This document shows, piece by piece, positions 7,248-14,741 of a stretch of DNA of 32,660 nt; position 1 is the first letter of the stretch, and every line of letters starts with the position of its first letter. The notes below the pieces were generated by a model. That model saw only the letters and a program-made list of their open reading frames with translations. It was not told where the DNA came from and did not search any database. A program made the position numbers and the translations under genes. Origin of the DNA: a virus; IMG/VR virus record IMGVR_UViG_3300050821_002430, positions 1 through 32,660 of that record; one strand, given 5' to 3'.

Positions 7248-7813
7248 TCGCTACCTCTTATAATTTCTCTGATCTGTAAGATCGAAATCGGCGCGTATCC
7301 CCACTGATCGACACCGACGTTGATCATCTTGTCTTTCACTTTCCAAGTCGTATGAACGTGCCCGTGAAGAAGCCAACCGCCGTAGTCGACGGGCCTAAAA
7401 GATTTGTATCTCTCTTCAGTGTCGTGATGATCGCCCGTGTAAGGCAGATGGTGAAGCGTAACGACTTCAAAAGGAGAATCAGTCATTATGATCTGGTCTT
7501 CGACATAGATGGATTGGAAGCCCGAATCCAGATAAAGCTTCAACTTATCATGCCAGTTTTTATGAACCGGATGGCAACGATCGTGATTGCCTGGAATTAA
7601 ATTGTGACGGCCGTTCATGTCTTTGAGCCTAGCAAGCTCTCTCGGGTGCATACTGAAATCTCCCAAGTGATAGACCTCATCAGTCGGTTCGACCAATAAG
7701 TTGTGACGCCTAACAAGTTGATCGTTCATGTCTTCAACCGATTCGAATGGGCGGTTGCAGTACTTGATGATGTTCGCGTGCCCGAAGTGTTGATCAGATG
7801 TAAACCAAATCAT
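7244..7813 (-). CDS. Calcineurin-like metallophosphoesterase
   Basis: All five signature blocks of the two-metal phosphoesterase fold are present in order in this 189-residue protein: [13 protein letters not shown] (D-x-H), YHLGDFS (G-D), IPGNHD (G-N-H-D), a later His region VTLHHLPY and LHGHVHTTW (G-H-x-H). The length matches the compact MPE subfamily common in phages. The substrate is unknown; relatives act on phosphodiesters, 2',3'-cyclic phosphates or DNA ends. It is coupled by ATGA at both ends to its neighbours. Confidence 0.9.
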   Translation of the reverse strand: MIWFTSDQHFGHANIIKYCNRPFESVEDMNDQLVRRHNLLVEPTDEVYHLGDFSMHPRELARLKDMNGRHNLIPGNHDRCHPVHKNWHDKLKLYLDSGFQSIYVEDQIIMTDSPFEVVTLHHLPYTGDHHDTEERYKSFRPVDYGGWLLHGHVHTTWKVKDKMINVGVDQWGYAPISILQIREIIRGSE

Positions 7814-8247
7814 AGTGACCTCCGATAAGCGACGGCGTCCTTCTTAGAAATAAATCTTTTTGACGTTTGACGGTAGTTAATCTGAATAGTCGCTCGCCAC
7901 ATTTTTCTGGATTTGTCGAAAGAAACGCCCTTAACACCGGATCTATTTGTTTTCGGAATCTTCATGCTACGACGGTTTCGCGCCTGCTCCTCATAAGTCG
8001 CCCATCGACAATTTGATTTTGAGTACCCTTTATTATTGTCTTTTCTTTCAAGTGACGTCCCGAACGGCCTCAACCCCATGTCTTCTAAAAAATCTATAAA
8101 GCAATTCCATCGTTTACAGATCTTAATTCCTCGACCCCCATACCGATCGTAACCAGTCGCCGATGGATTCAAACACCTCGATCGCATTGCTCGCCAAGAA
8201 TTATAAGTCGAGCACGATTGCCTTTTAGATCGATAACCGTGTTTCAT
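7810..8247 (-). CDS. HNH-type homing-endonuclease-like protein with AP2 DNA-binding domain
   Basis: The start at 8247 gives an ATGA overlap with the helicase stop and excludes an in-frame extension that would run back inside the helicase gene. The 145-residue protein has the catalytic-type core [46 protein letters not shown] and [12 protein letters not shown]-terminal AP2-like domain follows: [20 protein letters not shown] then [10 protein letters not shown]. The core is better preserved than in the paralogue at 1863-2270. Such genes are usually free-standing mobile endonucleases; here it lies between the helicase and the phosphoesterase without disrupting either. Confidence 0.85.
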   Translation of the reverse strand: MKHGYRSKRQSCSTYNSWRAMRSRCLNPSATGYDRYGGRGIKICKRWNCFIDFLEDMGLRPFGTSLERKDNNKGYSKSNCRWATYEEQARNRRSMKIPKTNRSGVKGVSFDKSRKMWRATIQINYRQTSKRFISKKDAVAYRRSL

Positions 8248-9827
8248 CCTATGATCCGTTTCACGCGCTTGTGTTTGGTGAAGTTCGACCGCAAAACCAC
8301 TTCGTCGATTGAATTGGGGCAACAAATATATTCGCAACGTACAAAAGCCTTCTCGCTCCCGCGTCTGCTCGCTCTCTTCTCGCATTGCTTATTCTGCTCG
8401 TCAGTCCATGAGAACTCGCCAAAGATCACACGGTCGGCGTTTTGGAGGTTATGTCCTCTTTCCATTGCGGTAATATTTCCAATGATGAGTTTGCGCTTGC
8501 CTGATTGGAACTCAGCGAAGTAGCGCTCTCGTTCACGAGCGTGTGTCCCACCAATAACAAGGCCGGGGTTGAAGTCGACGAGATCAAGAGTCAACTGCTC
8601 GGCAACTTCTCGATGCCAGACAAAGAGTAAGATCGATTCGTTCTTTTGGTTCAAGCGCTCCCAGACATACCGGCCGATAAAAGGAACTTTGAGAAGGCCC
8701 AACTGTTTTCTGAGACGAGAGAACTCGCCTTGATCTCCGGCTTCGTTGCCGGGACTCTCGACCTTGAAGTCGCTTCCGATATTTTTCGCTTCCCATGACT
8801 TCATCTCGGCCGTTCTCACGTCCTGATTCATGAAGAGGATCGATCGTCTGCGTTCGGGATGCTCAAGCTTATCTTCCGTCACGACATGCATGAAGGACTT
8901 TGTAATTTTCTGATGCAACTCTTCTTCATGACTGGAATGTAAAAACGTATACTGACCGCGCTCAGTGATCTGCGGCCCGCAGTAGCGGTATCCGAAATCG
9001 TCCATACTCATGCAGTCAATCGCCTGCGGATCAAGAGCAAAGGTCGGTGCCCAAAGTTCGATCGGGCGGTTAAGTACCGGGCTTCCATCTAATAACACGA
9101 CGTGGGCCGCGTCTTGAAATAATCCGCTATAAGCGGTGTCTTTTGATCTGCCGCCGTAGAAGGCAAGTGACCTTTCCGCAAAGGGATCTTTGAAACGGCT
9201 CGCCTCATCGATTGCAATCATCTTCTTTCGCATGTGCGATAGTCTGGTATATACCCAAGGCTTCGTTAACATCGAGTCAGGCACGAGAATATAATCAGCC
9301 CCCCATCCCATGTGATCTTGTAGAGCCGAACCCGGAATCAGGCCGATACTGGGCCAAATACCGAAACGCTCACATACTGAATAGATCTCGCGTGCCCAAT
9401 TGACCGTGAGACTGGGCGGAACGATAATGACCGTCTGGCCTCGGGCCTCCGTCAGAATGCTCGTTACGATCAATTCCATTGTCTTACCGGCTCCGGGCGC
9501 GTGAGCCAAGTAACTGCGCTTGCGAGTGAGCGCCCATTGCACGCCCGACCATTGGTGGGGATCTAAAAAATTAAGGTGGCCTCCTTCATAGGCAAGCCGC
9601 GCCCGGCGAGGGAGGTCATAGAATTCTTGGAATGCTCTAGTGAAAATTTTCAAGGCTCCCGAATCACTATGACGTCTGAACGCGGACGCGGCTTGCAGTG
9701 AGGTCGTCGTGTAGACGTCGTCACTTCCTTTTTCCCAGTACGCGGACTGGTTTAAAACTTTGCGGTGAGAGGCTTGGGCTTCGGATAATATGAAGCGGCC
9801 TTTTTTAAATGAAAGAGTCGGTCCCAT
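8244..9827 (-). CDS. SNF2-type DNA helicase/ATPase
   Basis: The 527-residue product carries the superfamily 2 motifs: APGAGKTME (Walker A, about residues 110-118), TVIIVPPSL (Ia), IDEASRFK (II, DEAS, about 206-213), LLDGSPVLN (III), ESILLFVWH (IV), [17 protein letters not shown] (V) and [10 protein letters not shown] (VI, about 481-490). The compact phage form without accessory domains occurs widely beside DUF2800, DUF2815 and PolA genes, which fits here. It is the first gene of the leftward block. The ATG at 9827 is chosen because the 29 extra codons up to a TTG at 9914 would cross the regulatory gap and a GTATATAC palindrome; TAGG six nt before the ATG is a modest ribosome site. Confidence 0.92.
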   Translation of the reverse strand: MGPTLSFKKGRFILSEAQASHRKVLNQSAYWEKGSDDVYTTTSLQAASAFRRHSDSGALKIFTRAFQEFYDLPRRARLAYEGGHLNFLDPHQWSGVQWALTRKRSYLAHAPGAGKTMELIVTSILTEARGQTVIIVPPSLTVNWAREIYSVCERFGIWPSIGLIPGSALQDHMGWGADYILVPDSMLTKPWVYTRLSHMRKKMIAIDEASRFKDPFAERSLAFYGGRSKDTAYSGLFQDAAHVVLLDGSPVLNRPIELWAPTFALDPQAIDCMSMDDFGYRYCGPQITERGQYTFLHSSHEEELHQKITKSFMHVVTEDKLEHPERRRSILFMNQDVRTAEMKSWEAKNIGSDFKVESPGNEAGDQGEFSRLRKQLGLLKVPFIGRYVWERLNQKNESILLFVWHREVAEQLTLDLVDFNPGLVIGGTHARERERYFAEFQSGKRKLIIGNITAMERGHNLQNADRVIFGEFSWTDEQNKQCEKRASRRGSEKAFVRCEYICCPNSIDEVVLRSNFTKHKRVKRIIG

Positions 9828-9987
9828 GCAATACCTATCTCGTGTTTCCCGTATATACCGTGTTGACGCGTTTCGCTTAGCAACCTGTAATTTATTTTCT
9901 TTTGCGTATTGCAATGATTAGTCTCCTCGCTTACGTTTGTCAAACCGAAATCGAAAAATTATTTTCATTCGTTGTGGGGAGAATATC
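9828..9987. promoter_or_regulatory. Divergent regulatory gap between leftward and rightward blocks
   Basis: This 160-bp gap separates the helicase from the HTH gene. From left to right it holds the helicase leader, one GTATATAC palindrome (9851-9858), a rightward sigma70-like promoter (9863-9891) and an AT-rich stretch leading to the HTH ribosome site GGGGAG. Its position is that of a phage transcription switch. Confidence 0.65.
9863..9891 (+). promoter_or_regulatory. Sigma70-like promoter for the HTH/VapE operon
   Basis: TTGACG at 9863-9868 (five of six to consensus), a 17-bp spacer, then TGTAAT at 9886-9891 (five of six). The palindrome GTATATACC ends at 9859, exactly 3 nt before the -35 box. 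Transcription would begin near 9898, about 90 nt before the HTH start. Confidence 0.7.
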
Positions 9988-10215
9988 TTGAAGCCGAAAA
10001 AGAGCCGCGCCTTCGTTGACTGGGTCAACCGAGAGGGTATTGAATCTATTACTCAACTTCTAAAAGTCAGCCCGAGAACTGTGAATTATTGGTTGTCTGG
10101 TTTTTGCCATCCGAGGGTGGGCCAGATAAAACAGATTAGAAAAATTTCCGGCTTGACATATGTCGAGATCATCGACCGGGTCTACCTCACCAGAAAGAGG
10201 GGAAGTCAACAATGA
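9988..10215 (+). CDS. Small HTH (Cro/CI-like) DNA-binding protein, candidate regulator
   Basis: The start TTG at 9988 is chosen because GGGGAG lies 6 nt upstream; an upstream TTG at 9939 region lacks a ribosome site and would add a poor N-terminus. The 75-residue protein has a helix-turn-helix at about residues 20-40: SITQLLKVSPRTVNYWLSG, with the typical small-hydrophobic-Pro-x-x-V-x-x-W pattern, followed by HPRVGQIKQIRKISG as the next helices. This is the arrangement of Cro/CI or YdaS-like regulators. As the first gene of the rightward block, directly behind a promoter flanked by GTATATACC, it is the best local candidate to bind that palindrome. Its stop overlaps the replication gene (ATGA). 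Confidence 0.75.
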   Translation: MKPKKSRAFVDWVNREGIESITQLLKVSPRTVNYWLSGFCHPRVGQIKQIRKISGLTYVEIIDRVYLTRKRGSQQ

Positions 10216-12611
10216 GATACTCCGAAATTTTCAAAGAGGCGAAACGCTTACATGACATGGGGCTTGCGATTCATTGGTTGCATGCAAGATCAAAACGCCC
10301 GATTGAATCCGGCTGGACGACTGGGCCGAGAAAGGAATGGAACTACTTAAGTGAAACTTACACAAATGATCTCAACGTCGGAGTACGAACGGGAACGCCT
10401 TCAAAACTCAAGGGCGGATTTCTTGCGATTATTGATGTTGATATCAAAAGTAAAGAACGAAAACATCTATTGGAGGTTGAAGCCGATCTTCTCCGACTCC
10501 TTGGAGACGTTTCGATTTACCCCTGCGTGGCCTCCGGTCGTGGGAATGGGTCAAGGCACTACTATTGTGTTTCCCGACTCCCCTTCAAGACGTTCAACCC
10601 TGCGGCGTCAGATGAAAAGATTCGCGTTAAGATGCCTTCGAAAAAGCCTTCTAAGGAAGAGATCAAAGCGCTAACGTCTCGCGAGATCGACGAAGGTTGG
10701 CGACTCTCGAAGGCATGGGAGATCTCGTTTTATTCGGATGGAAGACAGGTCGTTCTTCCGCCTTCGGTACATCCTGATTCGGGCGAGCTTTACCAGTGGA
10801 AGAAACATCTCTCGAAAGTTTCAGCGCTTCCGGTATTGCCGGAGGAATTGTATCTGACGGCAGAAGGCGACGACACCGACTATAACCACGCCTCCCTCAA
10901 TGAGCGCGTTGGCGTGAAGGGAGAACTGGCCGGAGCGCCAACCCGCGAAGCGGGTCAAGCGACGGAGCGAAGCGAAGTCGCGGCGCTCGATTTCCGGGTT
11001 GAGCCGGTTGAATTGAGTTGGCTTCCAATTTCTGACGACGTGCGCGATGCGATCGTCGACGGCAAAGGAGTTGAGGATAGGTCGGGTTACCTCTTAAAAG
11101 CCTCTAGCGCCCTGATTTCAGCGGGCCTAAGCCAGAATGAGGTTCTGACCGTATTGACTGATCCTGAGACGTTCCTAGGGGCTTGTGGCTACGAGCACGC
11201 CAAGACGAAGAACCGGGCTCGGGCCGCTGAATGGATCTATCGTTACACGGTAAAGAAGGTCTCGGCCGAAAGATCGGCCGTTGGAATCTTCTGTCACGCT
11301 CGGGATGTGAAGAAACTCCCAAAGCTAAGTCAAGAGGAAATTGACGAGCAGACGGAGGAACTTTTGGCGGGCTGGGACTGGCGAAAAGAAATCATCCGAG
11401 TCGGTAACGGCATCCCTCAAAAACTAGTTCAGAACGTCGTCACCATTATCTCGAATGCTGTCGGTGAAGATGTGATCAGGCGGGATGAGTTCGCTTACCG
11501 TGATGCGTATTCTTACGACACTCCATGGGGAGGGAAGAAAGGCGATCACGTTTCCGACGACGATGTTCAGACCATTAAATACTGGCTGGGATCGGAGTGG
11601 GGTTTTGAGCCCGCTGATAATGTGATCTCAGGAGCGCTCGTCGTGATGGCCAAACAAAACGCCTACGATCCAGTGAGAAACGTTCTCGACGCTTTGCCCG
11701 AGTGGGACCGCGTTCCTAGGCTCGATACGTGGCTGGCTTCGAACTTCGAAGCGAAGGGCGATCCCGAATATCTGGCTCAAGTGTTTCGCAAATGGATGGT
11801 TGCCATGGTCATGCGTGTATACCAACCGGGAGCGAAATTCGATTGGATGCCGATCTTTGAAGGAGCGCAAGGGATTGGGAAATCTTCGTTCGGACGTTTA
11901 CTCGTCGGCGATAAGTACTTTCTCGATTGGCTCCCTAACCTGAATGACAAAGACTCCGCACTCTCTCTACAGGGAATGTGGGGGGTTGAGATGGGGGAAC
12001 TCTCGCAGTTTAGGCGCAATGAACTTGAGAACATCAAGGCGTTCATTACTAGAACGGTCGATAAACTTCGACCTCCTTACGGCCGTCGCTTGATCGAATC
12101 TCCTCGCCGCTGCGTCTTCTTCGGCACCACCAATAGGCAAACTTACTTGACTGATGAAACGGGAAATCGCCGTTTCAAACCGGTCGTCGTAGGTAGTCTC
12201 GACTTCGAAGCATTGGCCCGAGATCGCATTCAATTGTTTGCGGAAGCGCGTGCTCTTTGGATCGAAAAAATCGAGACAGAACGGTCGATGGAACTGACCG
12301 GAAAAGCCAAGATTTTTGAGAAGCAAATACATACCGAAAAAATGGTCGAAGACGACTCGAATGCGATGTCAGAAATGATGGAAAAATTCTTGGAAAATGT
12401 GGTCGCCGGAAGGGTCAATTTTGACCTCGAAAAATTTAGGGTGTCGGAGCTGTTTGAGGGGGTGGGCCCCCTCCAAAAATGGAAACCCGAGAACAGAAAC
12501 CTCCAATTTGCTGCAAAAATGCTGATCCGGTTGGGGGGTCAAAATCGGAAGATTAGGGGTTCAAAGTACTGGAATATGCCATTTTCAGAAGAAAACGCTG
12601 ATTTTTTATAG
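10212..12611 (+). CDS. Primase-polymerase / VapE-type (VirE) replication helicase
   Basis: This 799-residue protein fuses two replication domains. Residues about 10-220 look like a bifunctional primase-polymerase (AEP) domain: HWLHARSKRPIESGW, then GGFLAIIDVDIKS with the paired acidic residues, SGRGNGSRHYYC, and FYSDGRQVVLPPSVHPDSG with the conserved His. A linker (about 235-270) follows, then a region with DPVRNVLDALPEWDRVPRL and the VirE/VapE P-loop ATPase: EGAQGIGKSSFGR (Walker A, G551-S558), GVEMGELSQFRR (Walker B region) and RRCVFFGTTNR plus TGNRRFKPV (sensor/Arg finger). It likely opens and primes the origin. The linker DNA encodes a striking three-way-junction repeat. The last 40 codons are unusually G/C-tract-rich. 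Confidence 0.93.
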   Translation: MRYSEIFKEAKRLHDMGLAIHWLHARSKRPIESGWTTGPRKEWNYLSETYTNDLNVGVRTGTPSKLKGGFLAIIDVDIKSKERKHLLEVEADLLRLLGDVSIYPCVASGRGNGSRHYYCVSRLPFKTFNPAASDEKIRVKMPSKKPSKEEIKALTSREIDEGWRLSKAWEISFYSDGRQVVLPPSVHPDSGELYQWKKHLSKVSALPVLPEELYLTAEGDDTDYNHASLNERVGVKGELAGAPTREAGQATERSEVAALDFRVEPVELSWLPISDDVRDAIVDGKGVEDRSGYLLKASSALISAGLSQNEVLTVLTDPETFLGACGYEHAKTKNRARAAEWIYRYTVKKVSAERSAVGIFCHARDVKKLPKLSQEEIDEQTEELLAGWDWRKEIIRVGNGIPQKLVQNVVTIISNAVGEDVIRRDEFAYRDAYSYDTPWGGKKGDHVSDDDVQTIKYWLGSEWGFEPADNVISGALVVMAKQNAYDPVRNVLDALPEWDRVPRLDTWLASNFEAKGDPEYLAQVFRKWMVAMVMRVYQPGAKFDWMPIFEGAQGIGKSSFGRLLVGDKYFLDWLPNLNDKDSALSLQGMWGVEMGELSQFRRNELENIKAFITRTVDKLRPPYGRRLIESPRRCVFFGTTNRQTYLTDETGNRRFKPVVVGSLDFEALARDRIQLFAEARALWIEKIETERSMELTGKAKIFEKQIHTEKMVEDDSNAMSEMMEKFLENVVAGRVNFDLEKFRVSELFEGVGPLQKWKPENRNLQFAAKMLIRLGGQNRKIRGSKYWNMPFSEENADFL
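10933..10988 (+). repeat. Intragenic three-way-junction palindromic element
   Basis: Nested inverted repeats lie inside the replication gene: an outer stem GAGCGCC (10933-10939) with GGCGCTC (10982-10988), enclosing hairpin ACCCGC-GAA-GCGGGT (10941-10955) and hairpin GCGAC (10959-10963) with GTCGC (10977-10981). Only A10940 and three bases (10956-10958) are unpaired at the junction. It encodes the flexible linker (residues 241-259) between primase and helicase domains, so protein constraint there is weak. It may be a replication origin element or an inserted repeat. Confidence 0.6.
12456..12473 (+). repeat. Perfect GC hairpin inside the 3' part of the replication gene
   Basis: GAGGGGG (12456-12462), loop TGGG, CCCCCTC (12467-12473) form a perfect 7-bp stem within the coding sequence (FEGVGPLQ). 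It is followed by an A-tract, not a T-tract, so it is not a standard intrinsic terminator on either strand. It begins a G/C-tract-rich zone that extends to about 12800. Confidence 0.5.
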
Positions 12612-12824
12612 CCCCCCACCCACCCTATGTTTATACGAGGAATCAACAACTTAGGTCAAAAGGGTAGTGGGGTGTGGGGTATAACGTATAAAGTTCAGAA
12701 AATGGATTATTATTCTACAGCAACGACAACACGCACATATGCCCGCGTGGGCACGCGTAAAGAGTGGCGAAACCCGGCACACCCCACCCACCCCCTATTT
12801 TGGGTCTGAAAATGAGAGGAAATT
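12612..12824. other. G/C-tract intergenic region with direct repeats and a G-quadruplex motif
   Basis: This 213-bp gap follows the replication gene. It carries two near-identical C-tract repeats: CCCCCCACCCACCCTAT at 12612-12627 and CCCCACCCACCCCCTAT at about 12782-12797. A G-tract segment GGGTAGTGGGGTGTGGGG (12662-12679) has the opposite skew, and an interrupted palindrome CGCGTG-GG-CACGCG lies at 12744-12757. On the minus strand 12773-12795 reads as four G-runs (5, 3, 4 and 3) with loops of 1, 1 and 6 nt, a canonical G-quadruplex pattern. A 60-codon frame through it is Thr/Gly/Trp-rich and lacks support. No terminator or clear promoter was seen. It could hold an origin or a transcription-control element. 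Confidence 0.5.
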
Positions 12825-13070
12825 ATGGTCAAAAAGTTTAACGAAAATGCGGCTCCGACTTTTAAAGAATATCTAACGATTGGTGTGACTCGCAAAGCGT
12901 TCCGCGACCCGCCCGAAATGGACTTCGCAAAAGACGTTTTGAGAGATCCAAAATTTAAAGATTTTAGGGAGTGGGAAAAGTTGGAAACTTATCTCATTTT
13001 TTATCAAGCCTGCGACGAGGCGATTTACGTCGCGAAGAAACTTTTTAAGAAATGGAAGGCATCACAATGA
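12825..13070 (+). CDS. YozE-like SAM-fold small protein
   Basis: This 81-residue protein has a strong ribosome site (GAGAGGAAATT then ATG). Its pattern resembles the YozE SAM-like fold: TFKEYL..., a charged loop, MDFAKDVLRDPKFKDF, a spacer, then LETYLIFYQACDEAIYVAKK and a final Trp helix. YozE-like proteins are small helical bundles with possible nucleic-acid-binding function, and occur in phages. The function here is unknown. It overlaps the resolvase gene by ATGA, suggesting a joint role. Confidence 0.6.
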   Translation: MVKKFNENAAPTFKEYLTIGVTRKAFRDPPEMDFAKDVLRDPKFKDFREWEKLETYLIFYQACDEAIYVAKKLFKKWKASQ

Positions 13071-13594
13071 AAGTCATCGCAATCGATCCAGGGATCTCAG
13101 GAGCGTTCGTTCTCACCGATGGTAAGACAATCGAGACATGGCCCATGCCGGTCATCGTGACTGGCAAAGATAAAGCGATCTTCTTCTCGGGCGTATTCGA
13201 ATTACTTTCTACGGTTCAGAAGAAACACGGGTCGCTTCACGTATTCCTAGAGCGTGCTGTCCCGATGGCTCAAGGTTCAAAGTCGGCATTCAACTATGGG
13301 CGTGGCTTTGAAGCGCTCGTCATCGCGATCGAACTTCTGAAACTTCCCATGACTTTAATCGAGCCTTCGAAATGGACGAAAGAAATGCATGAAGGGATTT
13401 CGGCAGATCTGAAACCCAAAGTCAGATCGCTCATCGCCGTTAAACGCTTGTACCCCCATTTGGTGAAGTCGTTGCCTAAGAAACCGAAAGGCGGTCTTCA
13501 CGATGGGCCCATCGATGCTTTACTGATCGCAGGATATGCGCTTCGTAAAAACGCTCCCAAATCGAAAGTGGAAGACATCCCGAGTTTCTTATAA
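13067..13594 (+). CDS. RuvC-like Holliday junction resolvase
   Basis: The 175-residue product begins MKVIAIDPGISGAFVL, with the first RuvC catalytic Asp at D7. FLERAVPM gives E62, GLHDGPIDALLIAGYA gives D146 and D150, and the middle block SAFNYGRGFEAL, followed by PMTLIEPSKW, is typical of phage RuvC-like resolvases. All four acidic residues of the RNase H-type active site are present. It probably cleaves branched DNA formed by recombination or replication before packaging. The ATG at 13067 is chosen for the ATGA overlap with the preceding stop; upstream codons would overlap further without reason. Confidence 0.88.
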   Translation: MKVIAIDPGISGAFVLTDGKTIETWPMPVIVTGKDKAIFFSGVFELLSTVQKKHGSLHVFLERAVPMAQGSKSAFNYGRGFEALVIAIELLKLPMTLIEPSKWTKEMHEGISADLKPKVRSLIAVKRLYPHLVKSLPKKPKGGLHDGPIDALLIAGYALRKNAPKSKVEDIPSFL

Positions 13595-13596
13595 CT

Positions 13597-13653
13597 GGTA
13601 TATACCGGAAATCTTGTAGGCTATCGGTATATACCAATTGGCGGGTATATACC
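13597..13653. promoter_or_regulatory. Triple GGTATATACC operator cluster
   Basis: Three exact copies of the 10-bp palindrome GGTATATACC lie at 13597-13606, 13626-13635 and 13644-13653, with centre spacings of 29 and 18 bp. They fill the gap directly upstream of the lipoprotein promoter, and the last copy ends 3 nt before its -35 box. This is the densest cluster of the motif and looks like a multi-site operator or activator region. Confidence 0.75.
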
Positions 13654-13656
13654 GGC

Positions 13657-13685
13657 TTGCAATTCATATCGAAGTGCGTTATTCT
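13657..13685 (+). promoter_or_regulatory. Sigma70-like promoter of the lipoprotein gene
   Basis: TTGCAA at 13657-13662, a 17-bp spacer, then TATTCT at 13680-13685. The expected start is near 13692, giving a leader of about 29 nt that contains GAAAACACGAGGA. The -35 box lies exactly 3 nt after a GGTATATACC site, the same geometry as at 9863. Confidence 0.65.
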
Positions 13686-13720
13686 ATAAGTGTAAAGACC
13701 GAAAACACGAGGATCACGAT

Positions 13721-14362
13721 ATGAATATCTTAAACGCTTTAAACACTCTCGCTTTAGTCATCTGCGTAAGCGGTTGCGGCCAGGCTCCAAGTGCGACAGA
13801 ATCAGCGGACATCGCTTCGGCAAATCCAAATCAAGCGATTCCTATCTCTCAACCGGTCTCTGATCCTACATCAAGCCCGACTCCAAGTGCATCCCCTAGT
13901 CCGACATCAAGCCCAATCGCTGTGACGGTATATACTAAGAGTACGACCGTCGCTCCGGTCAACGGCTTCCCTGGCGATTTCGTGACCTTGACTGGAAGTT
14001 GCGTAGTGTATTCAGGTAACACTTATTGCTGGGATAACGGCGTGCAATCCATCACAACAACCGTGAGTCACCTCACCACGACCAGTTATTATTTTTTCTG
14101 GACGATCGGACAGATGTCAGTAAACGGCTCACTCAACATTTGTTGGGGAGCTTGCCCTTACGACATCATGAGCGTTCCAACTTTGATCGACACCACACTT
14201 ACTAATAATATTCAAAGCTCTTTCGCTGTCGACCACGAAGCGCAAAGTACACCGTCTGCGGTGATATCGAGCGGGACTCAAACACATGTGAGCTGCACTG
14301 AGAATAACGGCTTGCTCGATTGCGGTACTTTCACGATCGATACAACCCAAGGAGGTTTATAA
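13721..14362 (+). CDS. Phage-encoded lipoprotein (candidate moron)
   Basis: The 213-residue product opens with a short signal peptide and a lipobox, LVICVSGCG, with the acylated Cys at residue 19. A Pro/Ser/Thr-rich spacer (about residues 45-65, PTSSPTPSASPSPTSSP) follows, then a beta-rich domain with several Cys (SCVVYSGNTYCWDN, CWGACPYD, VSCTENNGLLDCG) that could form disulphides in the periplasm or on the outer membrane. I recognise no family. It has its own promoter and three operator-like palindromes, and another GTATATAC lies within the gene at 13928. Surface lipoproteins expressed by phages and prophages often block superinfection; that role is inferred only from this general precedent and from the isolated regulation. 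RBS: GAGGAT before ATG. Confidence 0.75.
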   Translation: MNILNALNTLALVICVSGCGQAPSATESADIASANPNQAIPISQPVSDPTSSPTPSASPSPTSSPIAVTVYTKSTTVAPVNGFPGDFVTLTGSCVVYSGNTYCWDNGVQSITTTVSHLTTTSYYFFWTIGQMSVNGSLNICWGACPYDIMSVPTLIDTTLTNNIQSSFAVDHEAQSTPSAVISSGTQTHVSCTENNGLLDCGTFTIDTTQGGL

Positions 14363-14577
14363 TGGGAACGCCTACGACTTTAGAAGAAGCGATACGAAAT
14401 GGGATCGAAGCTTTTTGTACTCGGGAAGAAAGAAGCATCCCCTGCGAAACGATAGTCAAGATGCACGTTAGAGATTTTCTCGCTCAAAAATTTGCGGCTC
14501 CTCTTCTTCAACATGATGTTGCTAGTCGGATACTCGGAAATCTTTGGGAACGGATCACGGGAGAGAAGTTAAAATGA
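14362..14577 (+). CDS. Unknown small protein, 71 aa
   Basis: A near-perfect ribosome site (GGAGG) precedes the ATG at 14362, which shares one base with the lipoprotein stop (TAATG). The product begins MGTPTTLEEAIRNGIEAF and is largely helical and charged, with two Cys (about residues 19 and 28) and no membrane segment. Function is unknown. The overlap puts it in one transcript with the lipoprotein gene. Confidence 0.7.
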   Translation: MGTPTTLEEAIRNGIEAFCTREERSIPCETIVKMHVRDFLAQKFAAPLLQHDVASRILGNLWERITGEKLK

Positions 14578-14741
14578 AACCGAAGAAGTATACACTGGAA
14601 AAGAAACTGATCGCTCAAGTTCGGTTTTATGAAACGCTTTACAAGATCCGAGACGACAAAGGCGAAACGATCTTTACCGGCTCCGAAGAGACAGCAAAGA
14701 AAATCCTGAGACTCTTAAAGTCGGAAGGGAAGCGCAAATGA
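14574..14741 (+). CDS. Unknown basic small protein, 55 aa
   Basis: The ATG at 14574 gives an ATGA overlap with the preceding stop. The product (MKPKKYTLEKKLIAQVRFYE...) is very Lys-rich, with a predicted strand pair (VRFYETLYKIRDD, GETIFTG) and a final helix EETAKKILRLLKSEG. Such small basic proteins often bind nucleic acid, but I cannot name a family. Confidence 0.6.
   Translation: MKPKKYTLEKKLIAQVRFYETLYKIRDDKGETIFTGSEETAKKILRLLKSEGKRK

Noticed and set aside
12456-12473. Intrinsic terminator
   Set aside because: The perfect GC hairpin is inside a coding region and is followed by an A-tract rather than a T-tract on either strand.
12627-12809. 60-codon frame in the gap after the replication gene
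   Set aside because: No ribosome site, repetitive low-complexity composition and it runs through the C-tract repeats; treated as non-coding.
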